DNA of 64,000 bases. It comes from Colwellia sp. Arc7-635 (GTDB lineage: Bacteria; Pseudomonadota; Gammaproteobacteria; Enterobacterales; Alteromonadaceae). Each line of letters starts with the position of its first letter. Within the stretch, counting starts at the first letter, position 1. The DNA is taken from assembly GCF_003971255.1 (NCBI RefSeq), contig NZ_CP034660.1, forward strand, positions 2,046,001-2,110,000, written 5' to 3'. This document shows, piece by piece, positions 16,636 to 28,297 of the stretch. The notes beneath the pieces were generated by a model, which saw only the letters and a list, made by a program, of their open reading frames with translations, did no database searches and was not told where the DNA came from. The position numbers were made by a program, and so were the translations under genes.

Positions 16636-17922
16636 CTATCTATCACTTAATGGGATAAATTTACGGTCAATTTCGCCAGTATATTTTTGACGAGGACGAC
16701 CGATTTTTTGTCCTGGTTGACCCAGCATTTCATCCCAATGTGCAATCCAGCCAACAGTACGTGACATAGCGAAAATCACAGTAAACATGTTCGTTGGAAT
16801 ACCAATCGCTTTAAGGATAATACCTGAATAGAAATCAACATTAGGATAAAGTTTTTTCTCAATAAAGTAAGGGTCTTCTAATGCTACTTTTTCAAGTGCC
16901 ATTGCTACGTCAAGCAATGGATCTTTAATACCTAATTCGCTTAAAACTTCATGACACGTTTCACGCATAACGGTAGCACGTGGATCGAAGTTTTTGTAAA
17001 CACGATGACCAAAGCCCATTAAACGGAACGGGTCAGCTTTATCTTTTGCTTTGGCAACGAATTCGTCAACACGGTCCAATGAACCAATTTCTTCAAGCAT
17101 TGTTAAACATGCTTCGTTAGCGCCGCCATGTGCAGGGCCCCAAAGTGATGCAACACCAGCAGCGATACACGCATAAGGGTTAGCACCTGAAGAACCCGCT
17201 AAACGTACTGTAGACGTTGATGCGTTTTGTTCGTGATCAGCATGTAAAGTGAAAATGCGATCCATTGCACGAGCAACGGTTGGGCTAACAACATATTTTT
17301 CTGCAGGTACAGAAAACAACATATGCAAGAAGTTTTCTGCATACGTTAATTCGTTACTTGGATAAACGAAAGGTTGTCCGATGCTATATTTGTAAGCCAT
17401 TGCTGCAATAGTAGGCATTTTTGCGATTAAACGGTGCGCACTACGCATACGTTGGTCAGCTTCATGAATGTCTAAATCACTATGGTAAAATGACGATAAT
17501 GCGCCAACAACACCACATAACATCGCCATTGGATGTGCATCTGGTAAGAAACCATGAAAAAAGTGAACTAATTTTTCATGTACCATCGTGTGGTTAGTGA
17601 TCGTATTAGTAAATTCATCATATTGCGCTTTAGTTGGTGCATCGCCATTTAATAAAATATAACAAACTTCTAAATAGTCAGCTTGTTTGGCAAGACTATC
17701 AATAGGATAGCCGCGATGCTGTAACACACCTTTGTCACCGTCAATGAAAGTAATTGCAGATTCACAAGACGCTGTTGCTAAAAAACCTGGGTCATAGGTG
17801 AAATAGCCTGCGCTACCTAGTGTACGAATATCGATGACATCGTTACCGGCACTACCTTTAAGAATTGGCAAGTCTGCAATTACATTACCGTCGATACTAA
17901 GAGAGGCTTTTGAATCAGCCAT
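16636..17922 (-). CDS. gltA: citrate synthase
   Basis: The 428-residue protein condenses acetyl-CoA and oxaloacetate to citrate, the entry step of the TCA cycle. Catalytic segments are plain: [29 protein letters not shown], and [14 protein letters not shown]. Length matches the hexameric, NADH-regulated enzyme of Gram-negative bacteria. The ATG at 17922 (MADSKASLS) is chosen because GGGGAC lies 6 bases before it; a start five codons upstream would put that site inside the gene. It is divergent from sdhCDAB, as in E. coli. Confidence 0.97.
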   Translation of the reverse strand: MADSKASLSIDGNVIADLPILKGSAGNDVIDIRTLGSAGYFTYDPGFLATASCESAITFIDGDKGVLQHRGYPIDSLAKQADYLEVCYILLNGDAPTKAQYDEFTNTITNHTMVHEKLVHFFHGFLPDAHPMAMLCGVVGALSSFYHSDLDIHEADQRMRSAHRLIAKMPTIAAMAYKYSIGQPFVYPSNELTYAENFLHMLFSVPAEKYVVSPTVARAMDRIFTLHADHEQNASTSTVRLAGSSGANPYACIAAGVASLWGPAHGGANEACLTMLEEIGSLDRVDEFVAKAKDKADPFRLMGFGHRVYKNFDPRATVMRETCHEVLSELGIKDPLLDVAMALEKVALEDPYFIEKKLYPNVDFYSGIILKAIGIPTNMFTVIFAMSRTVGWIAHWDEMLGQPGQKIGRPRQKYTGEIDRKFIPLSDR

Positions 17923-18361
17923 ATGTTTCGTCCCCATTAAATTTACTTGTCTAGAAAATTGCTAAACCAAATGTTTAATCAATTTTTGTGAATATAAAAC
18001 TAGGTGTATTCTACTTCAGATCACCCCCTAAAAGTCAATTCGTTTGTTAGTGACTTAGACTAAAGTCAAATGCGAGCATAGAATTTCTTAAAGTATGCCT
18101 AATTATTAGTCAGAAGCCTAATTAATCAGCTGTAACTTGTCTGTGAAGAAAATTGTAATTATTGATTTTCACCTATATAATCAAGCCGATCTGAATTCTT
18201 TTTTTGCATTCGTATGTATTAACAGCGCACATTTGTACGTATAAGCATCACAATAGTGTAAAAATATAATTCAAATCGGAGGGGGGTTATCTAGCATAAT
18301 TATTAAGTTGGATAACGTAAAAAATAAGTTGAAGGCTCCAAGAGCTCCTTAGGCAACAATC
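17923..18361. promoter_or_regulatory. divergent gltA/sdhC control region
   Basis: These 439 bases separate the two TCA transcription units and must hold both promoters. In enterobacteria the equivalent region is controlled by ArcA, CRP and RyhB/Fur-linked regulation. I cannot assign a specific operator. No gene is present. Confidence 0.5.
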
Positions 18362-18736
18362 GTGAAAAAACAACGTCCTGTAAACCTAGATTTGTCAACA
18401 ATTAAGATGCACGCAGCAGCTAATGCTTCAATATTACACCGAGTATCTGGTGTGATCATGGTGTTTGCTATTGGTATTTTATTGTGGACGCTTTCTTTAT
18501 CTCTATCTTCTGCTGAAGGTTTCGCCCAAGTAGAATCACTACTTAGTGGCATATTCTTCAAAATCATTATCCTTGGTACACTCTCTGCTCTTATCTATCA
18601 TTTACTTGGCGGTATTCGTCATTTATTTATGGATTTAGGTCATTTTGAAGAGTTATCGTCTGGTAATGCTACAGCAAAACTTATCATCGCACTTTGGTTG
18701 ATCCTAACTGTAGTCGTAGGAGTTAGATTATGGTAA
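18362..18736 (+). CDS. sdhC: succinate dehydrogenase cytochrome b556 subunit
   Basis: The 124-residue membrane anchor begins at GTG (MKKQRPVNLDLSTIKM). It has three membrane helices and the conserved SILHRVSG segment (23-30) that contributes to quinone binding, and IYHLLGGIRHLFMDLGH (78-94) with H80 in the haem ligand position. With SdhD it holds haem b and the quinone site of complex II. It is the first gene of sdhCDAB and overlaps sdhD by 7 bases. Confidence 0.95.
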   Translation: MKKQRPVNLDLSTIKMHAAANASILHRVSGVIMVFAIGILLWTLSLSLSSAEGFAQVESLLSGIFFKIIILGTLSALIYHLLGGIRHLFMDLGHFEELSSGNATAKLIIALWLILTVVVGVRLW

Positions 18737-19077
18737 ATAACGCAGCAACAGTAGGCCGTAGTGGCGTACATGATTTTATTCTTCTTCGTGCCAGTGCTAT
18801 TATTTTAGCGCTGTATACTTTTTTTCTTGTGGGCTTTTTCGTTACGACACCCGATGTAACGTATGTAGTCTGGCAGGCATTCTTTGATAGTATTTGCACT
18901 AAAATATTTACCATTTTAGCCATCATTGCGTTATTGATTCATGCGTGGATTGGTGTGTGGCAGGTACTTTCTGATTATATTAAACCGGCACTTTTACGCG
19001 GCGGTTTACAATTTTTCTTTTCTGTTTTGTTGCTTGTGTACTTTGCAGCAGGCCTATTAACTGTGTGGGGTGTGTAA
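18730..19077 (+). CDS. sdhD: succinate dehydrogenase membrane anchor subunit
   Basis: The 115-residue protein has three membrane helices and a typical SdhD pattern: GVHDFILLRASAIILALY (13-30) and HAWIGVWQVLSDYIKP (70-85), with the His and Asp-Tyr that line the haem and quinone sites. It overlaps the end of sdhC and abuts the sdhA start, a tight operon. Confidence 0.93.
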   Translation: MVNNAATVGRSGVHDFILLRASAIILALYTFFLVGFFVTTPDVTYVVWQAFFDSICTKIFTILAIIALLIHAWIGVWQVLSDYIKPALLRGGLQFFFSVLLLVYFAAGLLTVWGV

Positions 19078-20850
19078 GTGAGCGTTCCAATTCGTGAATT
19101 CGACGCCATTGTCATTGGCGCTGGTGGTGCAGGTATGCGCGCCGCCTTAGCAATTTCTGAATCAGGCAAATCATGTGCCTTGATTTCAAAAGTATTTCCT
19201 ACTCGTTCTCATACGGTTTCTGCACAGGGCGGCATCACTGTTGCTTTGGGTAACGCCCATGAAGATCACTGGGAACAACATATGTACGATACCGTTAAAG
19301 GCTCTGATTATATCGGTGACCAAGACGCTATTGAATACATGTGTAAAACTGGCCCAGAGTCTATTATCGAACTTGAGAAAATGGGTTTACCTTTCTCTCG
19401 TACGGAAGAAGGTAAAATTTACCAACGTCCATTCGGTGGCCAGTCTAAAAACTTTGGTGGCGAGCAAGCAGCTCGTACCGCAGCTGCAGCTGACCGTACA
19501 GGTCATGCGTTATTGCACTGTTTATACCAACAAAACGTTAAAAACAAAACTAACGTTTACTCAGAATGGTATGCACTAGATTTAGTTAAAAACAGTGACG
19601 GCGGCGTTGTAGGTTGTACAGCAATCTGTATCGAAACTGGTGAAGTAGTTTACTTTAAAGCCCGTGCAACGGTACTTGCTACTGGTGGCGCTGGTCGTAT
19701 ATTCGCTTCAACAACTAATGCTCACATCAATACGGGTGACGGTGTTGGTATGTCACTTCGTGCTGGCATTCAAATGCAAGATATGGAGATGTGGCAATTC
19801 CATCCTACCGGTATCGCAGGTGCTGGTACATTAGTAACTGAAGGTTGTCGTGGTGAAGGTGGTTATCTTCTAAACAAAGATGGCGAACGTTTCATGGAAC
19901 GTTATGCACCTAATGCTAAAGATTTAGCGGGTCGTGATGTTGTCGCTCGCTCTATGATGACTGAAATACGTGAAGGTCGCGGCTGTGACCATCCAACGTA
20001 TGGTCCACACATTAAACTTAAGCTTGATCATTTAGGTCGTGAAACGTTATACAAACGTTTACCAGGTGTATGTGAATTATCAAAAACATTTGCACACGTT
20101 GATCCTGCTGATGAACCTATTCCAGTGATTCCTACATGTCATTACCAAATGGGTGGTGTTCCTTGTAATGTGAATGGTCAAGCACTTCATTTTGACCCAG
20201 CTACTGGTAAAGAAACTATTGTTGATGGTTTATTCGCTGTTGGTGAAATAGCTTGTGTATCTGTACATGGTGCTAACCGCTTAGGTGGTAACTCATTACT
20301 TGATTTAGTTGTATTTGGTCGTGCCGCAGGTAACTTCTTAGGTACATACTTAAATGATACAGAATTTGGTAAAGAAGCCTCAGAATCTGATTTAGAAGCT
20401 TCATTAGCACGTACTAATCGTTGGGAAGCATCTACATCAGGTGAAGACCCTGTTCAAATTCGTAAAGACCTTCAGAAGTGTATGCAGTTTAATTTCTCTG
20501 TGTTCCGTGAAGGCGAAGCGATGGCGCAGGGCATGAAAGAACTAACAGAAATTCGAGAACGTTTAAAAACGGCTCATTTAAGTGATAAATCTTCAGACTT
20601 TAATACTCAACGTATTGAATGTTTAGAGCTAGACAACTTAATGGAAACGGCTTTCAGTACGGCTAAAGCGGCTAACTTTAGAACGGAATCTCGTGGTGCA
20701 CATGCACGTGAAGATTTCCAGGATAGAGATGATGCAAATTGGTTATGTCATTCAATTTACACTCCTGAGACACAAGATATGTCTAAGCGTGATGTAAACA
20801 TGGCACCGGTTCATCGTGAAGCTTTCCCACCTAAAGCTCGTGTTTACTAA
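19078..20850 (+). CDS. sdhA: succinate dehydrogenase flavoprotein subunit
   Basis: The 590-residue protein starts at GTG directly after the sdhD stop. It has the FAD-binding [15 protein letters not shown] (10-24), the [11 protein letters not shown] region (His for covalent FAD), [15 protein letters not shown] near 240-254, and the active-site RGEGGYLLN and [11 protein letters not shown] blocks. It oxidises succinate to fumarate on the cytosolic face of complex II. Confidence 0.98.
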   Translation: MSVPIREFDAIVIGAGGAGMRAALAISESGKSCALISKVFPTRSHTVSAQGGITVALGNAHEDHWEQHMYDTVKGSDYIGDQDAIEYMCKTGPESIIELEKMGLPFSRTEEGKIYQRPFGGQSKNFGGEQAARTAAAADRTGHALLHCLYQQNVKNKTNVYSEWYALDLVKNSDGGVVGCTAICIETGEVVYFKARATVLATGGAGRIFASTTNAHINTGDGVGMSLRAGIQMQDMEMWQFHPTGIAGAGTLVTEGCRGEGGYLLNKDGERFMERYAPNAKDLAGRDVVARSMMTEIREGRGCDHPTYGPHIKLKLDHLGRETLYKRLPGVCELSKTFAHVDPADEPIPVIPTCHYQMGGVPCNVNGQALHFDPATGKETIVDGLFAVGEIACVSVHGANRLGGNSLLDLVVFGRAAGNFLGTYLNDTEFGKEASESDLEASLARTNRWEASTSGEDPVQIRKDLQKCMQFNFSVFREGEAMAQGMKELTEIRERLKTAHLSDKSSDFNTQRIECLELDNLMETAFSTAKAANFRTESRGAHAREDFQDRDDANWLCHSIYTPETQDMSKRDVNMAPVHREAFPPKARVY

Positions 20851-20861
20851 GGAATAATTTG

Positions 20862-21572
20862 ATGAAACAGATATTTTCAATTTACCGTTATAACCCTGAT
20901 GTAGACAATGCACCTTTCATGAAGGACTATGAGCTAGAAATTCCTGAAGGCTCAGACATGATGGTGCTAGATGCATTAATTATGTTGAAAGAGAAAGATC
21001 CTACATTATCTTTCCGTCGCTCATGCCGTGAAGGTGTTTGTGGTAGTGATGGTTTGAATATGAATGGTAAAAATGGTTTGGCTTGTATCACGCCTTTATC
21101 TGCAATTCCAGCAAGTAAAATTGTGTTACGTCCATTACCAGGCTTACCGGTTGTACGTGATTTAATTATTGATATGACACAGTTCTACAATCAATATGAA
21201 AAAATCAGACCTTACCTGATTAATGATGGTAAAGAACAACCTGCACGCGAACACTTGCAATCTATTGAAGAACGTGAAAAATTAGACGGGCTTTATGAAT
21301 GTATTTTATGTGCATGTTGTTCAACATCTTGTCCGTCTTTCTGGTGGAATCCTGATAAATTTATCGGTCCAGCGGGTTTATTACATGCTTATCGTTTTCT
21401 TATCGATAGCCGTGATACTGCAACAGAAGAACGTTTAGATGATTTACAAGATGCTTACAGCGTATTTCGCTGTCACGGCATCATGAACTGTGTTGACGTT
21501 TGTCCGAAAGGATTAAACCCAACAAAAGCGATTGGCCATATTAAGTCAATGTTGCTAACAAGAGCGGTTTAA
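20862..21572 (+). CDS. sdhB: succinate dehydrogenase iron-sulfur subunit
   Basis: The 236-residue protein carries the 2Fe-2S ligands in CREGVCGSDG and GLAC (near 54-74), the 4Fe-4S motif CILCACCSTSCPS (near 148-160) and the 3Fe-4S part CHGIMNCVDVCPKG (near 205-218). It passes electrons from FAD to quinone. AAGGA precedes the ATG at 20862. A TTG codon directly upstream is an unlikely start. Confidence 0.97.
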   Translation: MKQIFSIYRYNPDVDNAPFMKDYELEIPEGSDMMVLDALIMLKEKDPTLSFRRSCREGVCGSDGLNMNGKNGLACITPLSAIPASKIVLRPLPGLPVVRDLIIDMTQFYNQYEKIRPYLINDGKEQPAREHLQSIEEREKLDGLYECILCACCSTSCPSFWWNPDKFIGPAGLLHAYRFLIDSRDTATEERLDDLQDAYSVFRCHGIMNCVDVCPKGLNPTKAIGHIKSMLLTRAV

Positions 21573-21668
21573 CTAAGACAGCAGGGTATATTGTGAATAA
21601 CTTATGTACTCTGCTATTTTTATTAGACAATTTGTTTTTATTGCTTTTATCCCATAAAGGAACAGGCA

Positions 21669-24473
21669 ATGCCCGAAGGTGATATGAAGGCTTGGATAGA
21701 GTCTTCCCATTTAAGTGGTGCGAATGCTGCTTATATTGAAGAATTATACGAATCTTATCTGGATAACTCCCAATCTGTTACTGCAGAATGGCGAGATATA
21801 TTCCAACAATTTCCTAAAATTGAAGGTGCTGACGTTGAATATCGGCATTCTGAAATCCGCAATGAATTTAAAACGCTAGCCCAACAAACACAAAAAACAG
21901 TGGTTGTTTCAGGCGGCAGTGACGCTAAGCAAGTCAAAGTATTACAATTGATCAATGCTTTTCGTTTTCGCGGACATCAAAATGCTAACCTTGACCCGCT
22001 TGGGTTATGGCAACGTGACAAAGTACGTGACCTGCAATTATCTCACCATGAACTATCGGAAAATGATTTCGATCGTGAATTTAAAATAGGATCTTTGGCT
22101 ATTGGCCAAGAAACTATGAAACTTGGTGATTTATATAAAGCCCTTAAAACTACCTATTGTGGTTCTATTGGTGCTGAATATATGCATATTACGTCGACCG
22201 ATGAAAAACGTTGGTTACAACAACGTCTTGAATCAGTGCAGTCACAAGCAGTGCTTAGCGTTGAAGAGAAAGAAGAGATTTTCAAAGGCTTAGTTGCTGC
22301 TGATGGTCTTGAAAAGTATCTAGGAGCTAAGTTCCCAGGTGCCAAACGTTTCTCTCTTGAAGGCGGCGATGCATTAGTACCTATGTTGAAGCAACTCATC
22401 ACTCGTGCCGGTACGCAAGGCGCTAAAGAAGTGGTTATGGGTATGGCTCATCGTGGTCGCTTAAACGTGCTAGTCAACGTTATGGGCAAGAACCCGTCAA
22501 AATTATTTGATGAGTTCGGTGGCAAACATGATGAAATATTATCCTCAGGTGATGTTAAATATCACCAAGGTTATTCATCAGACTTTGTTACCCCTGGTGG
22601 CAATGTCCATTTGGCATTAGCGTTTAACCCATCGCATCTTGAAATTGTTAACCCTGTTGTTATCGGCAGCGTACGTGCGCGTTTAGACCGTCGTGATTGT
22701 AATGAAGGTGATTTAGTATTACCTATTACTATTCATGGTGACTCAGCGATTGCAGGTCAAGGTGTTGTACAAGAAACTTTTAACATGTCGCAAGCGCGCG
22801 CGTTTAAAGTGGGCGGTACTATTCGCATTGTGGTTAATAACCAAGTTGGCTTTACAACATCAGTTGCTGAAGATACTCGCAGTGGCGAATACTGTACTGA
22901 AATCGCGAAAATGGTTTCTGCACCTATTCTTCATGTTAATGGCGATGATCCAGAAGCGGTAATTTTAGCAACACAAATTGCGCTTGATTACCGTAACGAA
23001 TTTAAACGTGATGTGGTGATTGACCTTGTTTGTTACCGACGTCACGGACATAACGAAGCTGATGAGCCTAGTGCTACACAGCCACTTATGTACAAAAAAG
23101 TTAAAAAGCATCCAACACCTCGTCAATTATACGCTGATCAACTTAACGCTGAAGGCTCTCTAAATAAAGAGAAGACTGATGAGTTAACCGCTTATTATCG
23201 TAAATTGCTTGATGAAGGCCAATGTACTGTTGAACAGTGGCGTCCAATGACTGAGCATTCAGTTGATTGGTCTCCTTATATTGGTCATAACTGGGATGAC
23301 GATTACGATAAAGAAATTTCACTTGAAAAGCTGAAAGAGCTTGCCAATAAAATTTCGACTATTCCAGTTGATCATAAAGTGCATAACCGCGTAAAGAAAA
23401 TTTACGATGACCGTGTGAAAATGGCCAGCGGTGAAAAGTTACTTGATTGGGGCATGGCAGAAAACTTAGCTTATGCATCGATTGTTGATATTGGTAAACG
23501 TGTACGTATTACTGGTCAAGATTCAGGTCGTGGTACATTTTTCCATCGTCACGCTGTATTGCATGGCCAAGATGACGGTAGCCGTTACTTACCATTGCAA
23601 AACATTCGCGAAGGTCAAGGCCCGTTTGATGTTCATGATTCAGTATTGTCTGAAGTATCAGTACTAGCATTTGAATATGGTTATACAACAGCAGAGCCAA
23701 GTGGTTTAACTATTTGGGAAGCACAATTTGGTGACTTTGCTAACTGTGCACAAGTGGTATTTGACCAATTCATTAGTTCAGGTGAGCAAAAATGGGGCCG
23801 TTTATGTGGCTTAACCATGTTGTTACCTCATGGCTATGAAGGTCAAGGTCCTGAGCATTCATCAGCACGTTTAGAGCGATTTTTACAGCTTTGTGCCGAT
23901 CACAACATGCAAGTTTGTGTGCCATCTACACCTGCGCAAGTATTTAACATGCTGCGTCGTCAAGTGGTTCGTCCTATGCGTCGTCCATTGGTGGTTATGT
24001 CGCCTAAATCATTATTACGTCATCCGTTAGCAGTTTCTTCATTAGAAGAATTATCGACAGGTGTCTTCCATAATGTAATTGGTGAAGTAGATGAGCTTGA
24101 TGCTGATGCCGTTGAACGCGTAGTATTTTGTAGTGGTAAAGTTTACTACGAATTACTCGAACAACGTCGTAAGAATGAGCAAACTAACGTTGCTATTATT
24201 CGTGTTGAACAGCTATATCCATTCCCAGAAGAAGAGCTAAAAGCTGAAATTGCAAAATATCAGCATGTTAAGCAATTCGTTTGGTGTCAGGAAGAGCCAC
24301 AAAATCAGGGTGCATGGTACTGTTCTCAGCATAATTTTAGAGCGGCTATACCTGATAATACTAATTTGACATATGCAGGCCGTAATGCTTCAGCAGCACC
24401 GGCTGTAGGTTATATGTCAGTTCATGTTAAAGAGCAACAGGCGCTAGTTCATGACGCGCTTAATGTAGAATAG
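21669..24473 (+). CDS. sucA: 2-oxoglutarate dehydrogenase E1 component
   Basis: The 934-residue thiamine-diphosphate enzyme decarboxylates 2-oxoglutarate and hands succinyl to SucB. Motifs seen: the E1 N-terminal SHLSGANAAYIEELYESYL in parts, GMAHRGRLNVL (near 256-266), FNPSHLEIVNPVV, CYRRHGHNEADEPS, and the C-terminal LPHGYEGQGPEHSSAR. Length is that of E. coli SucA. AAAGGAACAGGC lies just before the ATG. It follows sdhB and precedes sucB. Confidence 0.98.
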   Translation: MPEGDMKAWIESSHLSGANAAYIEELYESYLDNSQSVTAEWRDIFQQFPKIEGADVEYRHSEIRNEFKTLAQQTQKTVVVSGGSDAKQVKVLQLINAFRFRGHQNANLDPLGLWQRDKVRDLQLSHHELSENDFDREFKIGSLAIGQETMKLGDLYKALKTTYCGSIGAEYMHITSTDEKRWLQQRLESVQSQAVLSVEEKEEIFKGLVAADGLEKYLGAKFPGAKRFSLEGGDALVPMLKQLITRAGTQGAKEVVMGMAHRGRLNVLVNVMGKNPSKLFDEFGGKHDEILSSGDVKYHQGYSSDFVTPGGNVHLALAFNPSHLEIVNPVVIGSVRARLDRRDCNEGDLVLPITIHGDSAIAGQGVVQETFNMSQARAFKVGGTIRIVVNNQVGFTTSVAEDTRSGEYCTEIAKMVSAPILHVNGDDPEAVILATQIALDYRNEFKRDVVIDLVCYRRHGHNEADEPSATQPLMYKKVKKHPTPRQLYADQLNAEGSLNKEKTDELTAYYRKLLDEGQCTVEQWRPMTEHSVDWSPYIGHNWDDDYDKEISLEKLKELANKISTIPVDHKVHNRVKKIYDDRVKMASGEKLLDWGMAENLAYASIVDIGKRVRITGQDSGRGTFFHRHAVLHGQDDGSRYLPLQNIREGQGPFDVHDSVLSEVSVLAFEYGYTTAEPSGLTIWEAQFGDFANCAQVVFDQFISSGEQKWGRLCGLTMLLPHGYEGQGPEHSSARLERFLQLCADHNMQVCVPSTPAQVFNMLRRQVVRPMRRPLVVMSPKSLLRHPLAVSSLEELSTGVFHNVIGEVDELDADAVERVVFCSGKVYYELLEQRRKNEQTNVAIIRVEQLYPFPEEELKAEIAKYQHVKQFVWCQEEPQNQGAWYCSQHNFRAAIPDNTNLTYAGRNASAAPAVGYMSVHVKEQQALVHDALNVE

Positions 24474-24524
24474 ACCCTCTTTTTTATAAAGAGATTAATT
24501 AAGAGTGTGTAAGGAATATTATAA

Positions 24525-26030
24525 ATGACAACCGAAATTAAGGTTCCCGTTTTACCTGAATCAGTTGCAGATGCAACTATAGCGACTTGGCATGTACAAG
24601 TAGGCGATAAAGTGTCTCGTGATCAAGTATTAGTTGATATTGAAACTGATAAAGTTGTACTAGAAGTACAAGCATTATCAGATGGCGTAATGACTGATAT
24701 CTCTCAAGCTGAAGGTGCTACGGTTTTAGGCGAGCAAGTTATTGGTATTCTTTCAGAAGGTGCAAGTGAAGCTACTGCACCGGCAACTGAAAGCAAAAGC
24801 GACGCAGCAGCCCCAGCAGCGGCACCAGCTGCTGCAACGGGTTCAGTTCAAGTAATTGATATCGAAGTACCTGTATTGCCAGAGTCTGTTGCTGATGCAA
24901 CGGTAGCTACATGGCATGTTGCTGAAGGCGATACTGTCACTGTTGATCAAAACTTGGTTGATATTGAAACTGACAAAGTGGTTTTAGAAGTAGTAGCGCA
25001 AGCAAATGGCGTTATTGGTAAAATCATTCACGTTGAAGGTGATACGGTACTTGGCGCACAAAAAATTGGCGAACTTAATGCCGGTGCAACAGCAAGTGCA
25101 GCACCTGCCGCGGCCGCTGAAGAAGCCATTAGCTCAGATGAGCTAGCTGGCCCATCAGTACGTCGTTTAATGACAGAAAAAGGCTTAACAGCTAATGATG
25201 TTGTTGGTACAGGCAAAGGTGGTCGTATTTCTAAAGAAGACGTAGAAGCGGCAGCCAATAAACCAAAAGCAGCACCAGCAAAAGCAGCGGCGCCAGCGCC
25301 AGCAGCACAAGCTTCTGCCGCATTAGGTGAGCGTACACAAAAACGTGTACCGATGACGCGTTTACGTAAAACAATCGCAACACGTTTATTAGAAGCGAAA
25401 AATTCAACGGCCATGTTAACAACGTTCAACGAAGTTAACATGAAGCCAATTATGGATCTTCGTAAGCAATACAAAGACGTTTTCGAGAAAACGCATGATA
25501 CTCGTTTAGGTTTCATGTCATTTTACGTAAAAGCGGTTACTGAAGCACTTAAACGCTATCCAGCGGTAAACGCTTCAATTGACGGTGATGATATCGTTTA
25601 TCATAACTTCTTCGACATCTCTATTGCGGTATCTACGCCACGTGGTTTAGTTACACCAGTATTACGTGATGCGGACCAGTTAAGCATGGCAGGTATCGAA
25701 AACGGTATTCGTGCTTTAGCGATTAAAGGTCGTGACGGTAAATTAACCATGGACGAGATGCAAGGTGGTAACTTTACTATCACTAACGGCGGCGTTTTTG
25801 GTTCATTAATCTCAACACCTATTCTTAACTTGCCACAAGCGGCAATCTTAGGCATGCACAAAATCCAAGACCGCCCAATGGCCGTTGATGGAAAAGTTGA
25901 AATTTTACCAATGATGTACTTAGCGCTTTCTTATGATCATCGTTTAATTGATGGTAAAGAATCTGTTGGGTTCTTAGTAACGATTAAAGAGCTGTTGGAA
26001 GATCCAACACGCTTGTTACTAAATATATAG
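24525..26030 (+). CDS. sucB: 2-oxoglutarate dehydrogenase E2 (succinyltransferase) with two lipoyl domains
   Basis: The 501-residue protein has two tandem lipoyl domains, each with an ETDKVVLEV attachment motif (lysines K43 and K151), joined by an Ala/Pro-rich linker near 80-108. A second Ala/Pro linker, the E1/E3-binding domain ([13 protein letters not shown], near 205-240) and the acyltransferase domain (with [12 protein letters not shown] near the C-terminus) follow. E. coli SucB has one lipoyl domain and about 405 residues, so this is about 95 residues longer. The two lipoyl domains are very alike ([17 protein letters not shown] in both), suggesting a duplication. Confidence 0.95.
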   Translation: MTTEIKVPVLPESVADATIATWHVQVGDKVSRDQVLVDIETDKVVLEVQALSDGVMTDISQAEGATVLGEQVIGILSEGASEATAPATESKSDAAAPAAAPAAATGSVQVIDIEVPVLPESVADATVATWHVAEGDTVTVDQNLVDIETDKVVLEVVAQANGVIGKIIHVEGDTVLGAQKIGELNAGATASAAPAAAAEEAISSDELAGPSVRRLMTEKGLTANDVVGTGKGGRISKEDVEAAANKPKAAPAKAAAPAPAAQASAALGERTQKRVPMTRLRKTIATRLLEAKNSTAMLTTFNEVNMKPIMDLRKQYKDVFEKTHDTRLGFMSFYVKAVTEALKRYPAVNASIDGDDIVYHNFFDISIAVSTPRGLVTPVLRDADQLSMAGIENGIRALAIKGRDGKLTMDEMQGGNFTITNGGVFGSLISTPILNLPQAAILGMHKIQDRPMAVDGKVEILPMMYLALSYDHRLIDGKESVGFLVTIKELLEDPTRLLLNI

Positions 26031-26201
26031 TTAAACATCGAGTAAATAGTACTAAATTATTTTGTTCGATTTAGACTATAGTCTTAGGCTCTAAGGACTA
26101 TGTTCTTTAGAGCTTTTATACTATAATCGATCGACTTTTTTCGATGACAATAACTTTACTGTTATTGTCATTTTCATCTACAGATAAATGGATAAAACAC
26201 C

Positions 26202-27368
26202 ATGAATTTGCATGAGTATCAAGCGAAACAATTATTCGCTGAATATGGTTTACCAGTTTCTGAAGGTTTCGCTTGCGATACACCTCAGGAAGCGGCAGAA
26301 GCAGCTGATAAAATCGGCGGCAATATGTGGGTTGTTAAAACTCAAGTACACGCGGGCGGCCGTGGTAAAGCTGGCGGTGTTAAGCTAGTTAAAACTAAAC
26401 AAGAAATCAAAGATTTCGCTCAAAACTGGTTAGGTAAGAACTTAGTTACTTACCAAACTGACGAACATGGTCAGCCAGTTGCTAAAATCTTAGTAGAAAG
26501 CTGTACAGATATTGCTAACGAATTATACCTTGGTGCTGTTGTTGACCGCGCAAGTCGTAAAGTAGTATTCATGGCCTCTACTGAAGGCGGTGTTGATATC
26601 GAGAAGATTGCTGAAGAGACTCCTGAGTTAATTCACCAAGCTGAAATCGATCCACTTGTTGGCGCTCAACCTTACCAAGCACGTGAATTAGGCTTCAAGT
26701 TAGGTTTAAACCCAACGCAAATGAAGCAATTTGTTAAGATCTTTTTAGGTCTTGCAAAAATGTTTGAAGATTTCGATTTCGCTTTATTAGAAATCAACCC
26801 GTTAGTAATTACTGACGAAGGTAATCTTCACTGTCTAGATGGCAAAATTGGTATCGATGGTAATGCTTTATACCGTCAACCTAAAATGCGCGCGTTCCAC
26901 GATCCATCTCAAGAAGATGAACGTGAAGCTCATGCAGCACGCTTTGAACTTAACTACGTAGCTTTAGACGGCAACGTTGGTTGTATGGTTAACGGTGCCG
27001 GCCTAGCAATGGGTACAATGGACATCGTAAACTTACACGGCGGCAAGCCAGCTAACTTCCTAGATGTTGGCGGCGGGGCGACTAAAGAGCGTGTTTCTGA
27101 AGCATTCAAAATCATCCTTTCTGACGACAACGTTAAAGCTGTTTTAGTTAACATCTTTGGTGGCATCGTACGTTGTGACATGATTGCTGAAGGTATTATT
27201 GGCGCAGTTAAAGAAGTAGGCGTTAAAGTACCAGTGGTAGTACGTTTAGAAGGTACTAATGCTGAATTAGGTCGTGAAGTTCTTAAAAACTCTGGCTTAG
27301 ATATCATTGCTGCTGAGTCATTAACTGATGCAGCGACTAAAGTTGTAGCAGCTGCGGAGGGCAAATAA
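26202..27368 (+). CDS. sucC: succinyl-CoA synthetase beta subunit
   Basis: The 388-residue ATP-grasp protein starts [12 protein letters not shown], with [16 protein letters not shown] (near 45-60) and [13 protein letters not shown] and [15 protein letters not shown] in the C-terminal half. It makes ATP or GTP from succinyl-CoA with SucD. Its stop overlaps the sucD start (TAATG). It is 171 bases after sucB. Confidence 0.98.
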   Translation: MNLHEYQAKQLFAEYGLPVSEGFACDTPQEAAEAADKIGGNMWVVKTQVHAGGRGKAGGVKLVKTKQEIKDFAQNWLGKNLVTYQTDEHGQPVAKILVESCTDIANELYLGAVVDRASRKVVFMASTEGGVDIEKIAEETPELIHQAEIDPLVGAQPYQARELGFKLGLNPTQMKQFVKIFLGLAKMFEDFDFALLEINPLVITDEGNLHCLDGKIGIDGNALYRQPKMRAFHDPSQEDEREAHAARFELNYVALDGNVGCMVNGAGLAMGTMDIVNLHGGKPANFLDVGGGATKERVSEAFKIILSDDNVKAVLVNIFGGIVRCDMIAEGIIGAVKEVGVKVPVVVRLEGTNAELGREVLKNSGLDIIAAESLTDAATKVVAAAEGK

Positions 27369-28240
27369 TGTCTGTCTTAATTAACAAAGATACTAAAGTA
27401 ATCTGTCAAGGTTTCACTGGTGGTCAAGGTACATTCCATTCAGAACAAGCACTTGAGTACGGTACACAAATGGTTGGTGGCGTAAGCCCAGGTAAAGGCG
27501 GTCAAACGCATTTAGGCCTTCCAGTATTCAATACAGTACGTGATGCAGTAGAAGCAACTGGCGCAACAGCGACAGTTATCTATGTTCCTGCACCATTTTG
27601 TAAAGATGCAATTTTAGAAGCTATTGATGCAGGCATCGAGCTTATCGTTACTATCACTGAAGGTATTCCAACTTTAGATATGGTTGACGTTAAAGCTAAG
27701 CTTGATCAATCTGGCGTTCGTATGATCGGTCCTAACTGTCCAGGTGTTATTACTCCTGGCGAAACTAAGATTGGTATCATGCCTGGTCACATTCACAAGC
27801 CTGGTAAAGTAGGTATTGTTTCACGTTCTGGTACGCTTACGTACGAAGCCGTTAAACAAACGACTGATGCTGGTTTTGGCCAATCTACTTGTGTAGGTAT
27901 TGGTGGTGACCCTATCCCAGGTACTAACTTCATCGACGTATTGGAAATGTTCCAAAACGATCCACAAACTGAAGCAATCGTAATGATTGGTGAAATTGGT
28001 GGTACTGCTGAAGAAGAAGCTGCGGAATACATCAAAGCACACGTTACTAAACCTGTAGTATCTTACATTGCTGGTGTTACTGCACCAGAAGGTAAGCGTA
28101 TGGGTCACGCTGGCGCGATTATCGCTGGTGGTAAAGGTACAGCTGATGAGAAATTCGCTGCTCTTGAAGCGGCTGGTGTTAAAACTGTACGTTCTTTAGC
28201 GGACATCGGTAAAGCACTTAAAGAGAAAACGGGTTGGTAA
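27368..28240 (+). CDS. sucD: succinyl-CoA synthetase alpha subunit
   Basis: The 290-residue protein has the CoA-binding Rossmann domain ([20 protein letters not shown] in parts), [12 protein letters not shown], and the phospho-histidine in [15 protein letters not shown] (near 243-257). It overlaps sucC by one base and ends the sdh-suc block. A strong terminator follows. Confidence 0.98.
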   Translation: MSVLINKDTKVICQGFTGGQGTFHSEQALEYGTQMVGGVSPGKGGQTHLGLPVFNTVRDAVEATGATATVIYVPAPFCKDAILEAIDAGIELIVTITEGIPTLDMVDVKAKLDQSGVRMIGPNCPGVITPGETKIGIMPGHIHKPGKVGIVSRSGTLTYEAVKQTTDAGFGQSTCVGIGGDPIPGTNFIDVLEMFQNDPQTEAIVMIGEIGGTAEEEAAEYIKAHVTKPVVSYIAGVTAPEGKRMGHAGAIIAGGKGTADEKFAALEAAGVKTVRSLADIGKALKEKTGW

Positions 28241-28270
28241 GCGATTCGCTTACAGTCTGTAAATCTTAAT

Positions 28271-28297
28271 AAAAACCCGCTTTTAGCGGGTTTTTTT
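28271..28297 (+). terminator. bidirectional terminator after sucD
   Basis: AAAAACCCGC (28271-28280) and GCGGGTTTTT (28286-28295) pair with loop TTTTA and a T run to 28297. It also lies exactly at the end of the extended minus-strand gene that comes next, so it can end both. Confidence 0.9.
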
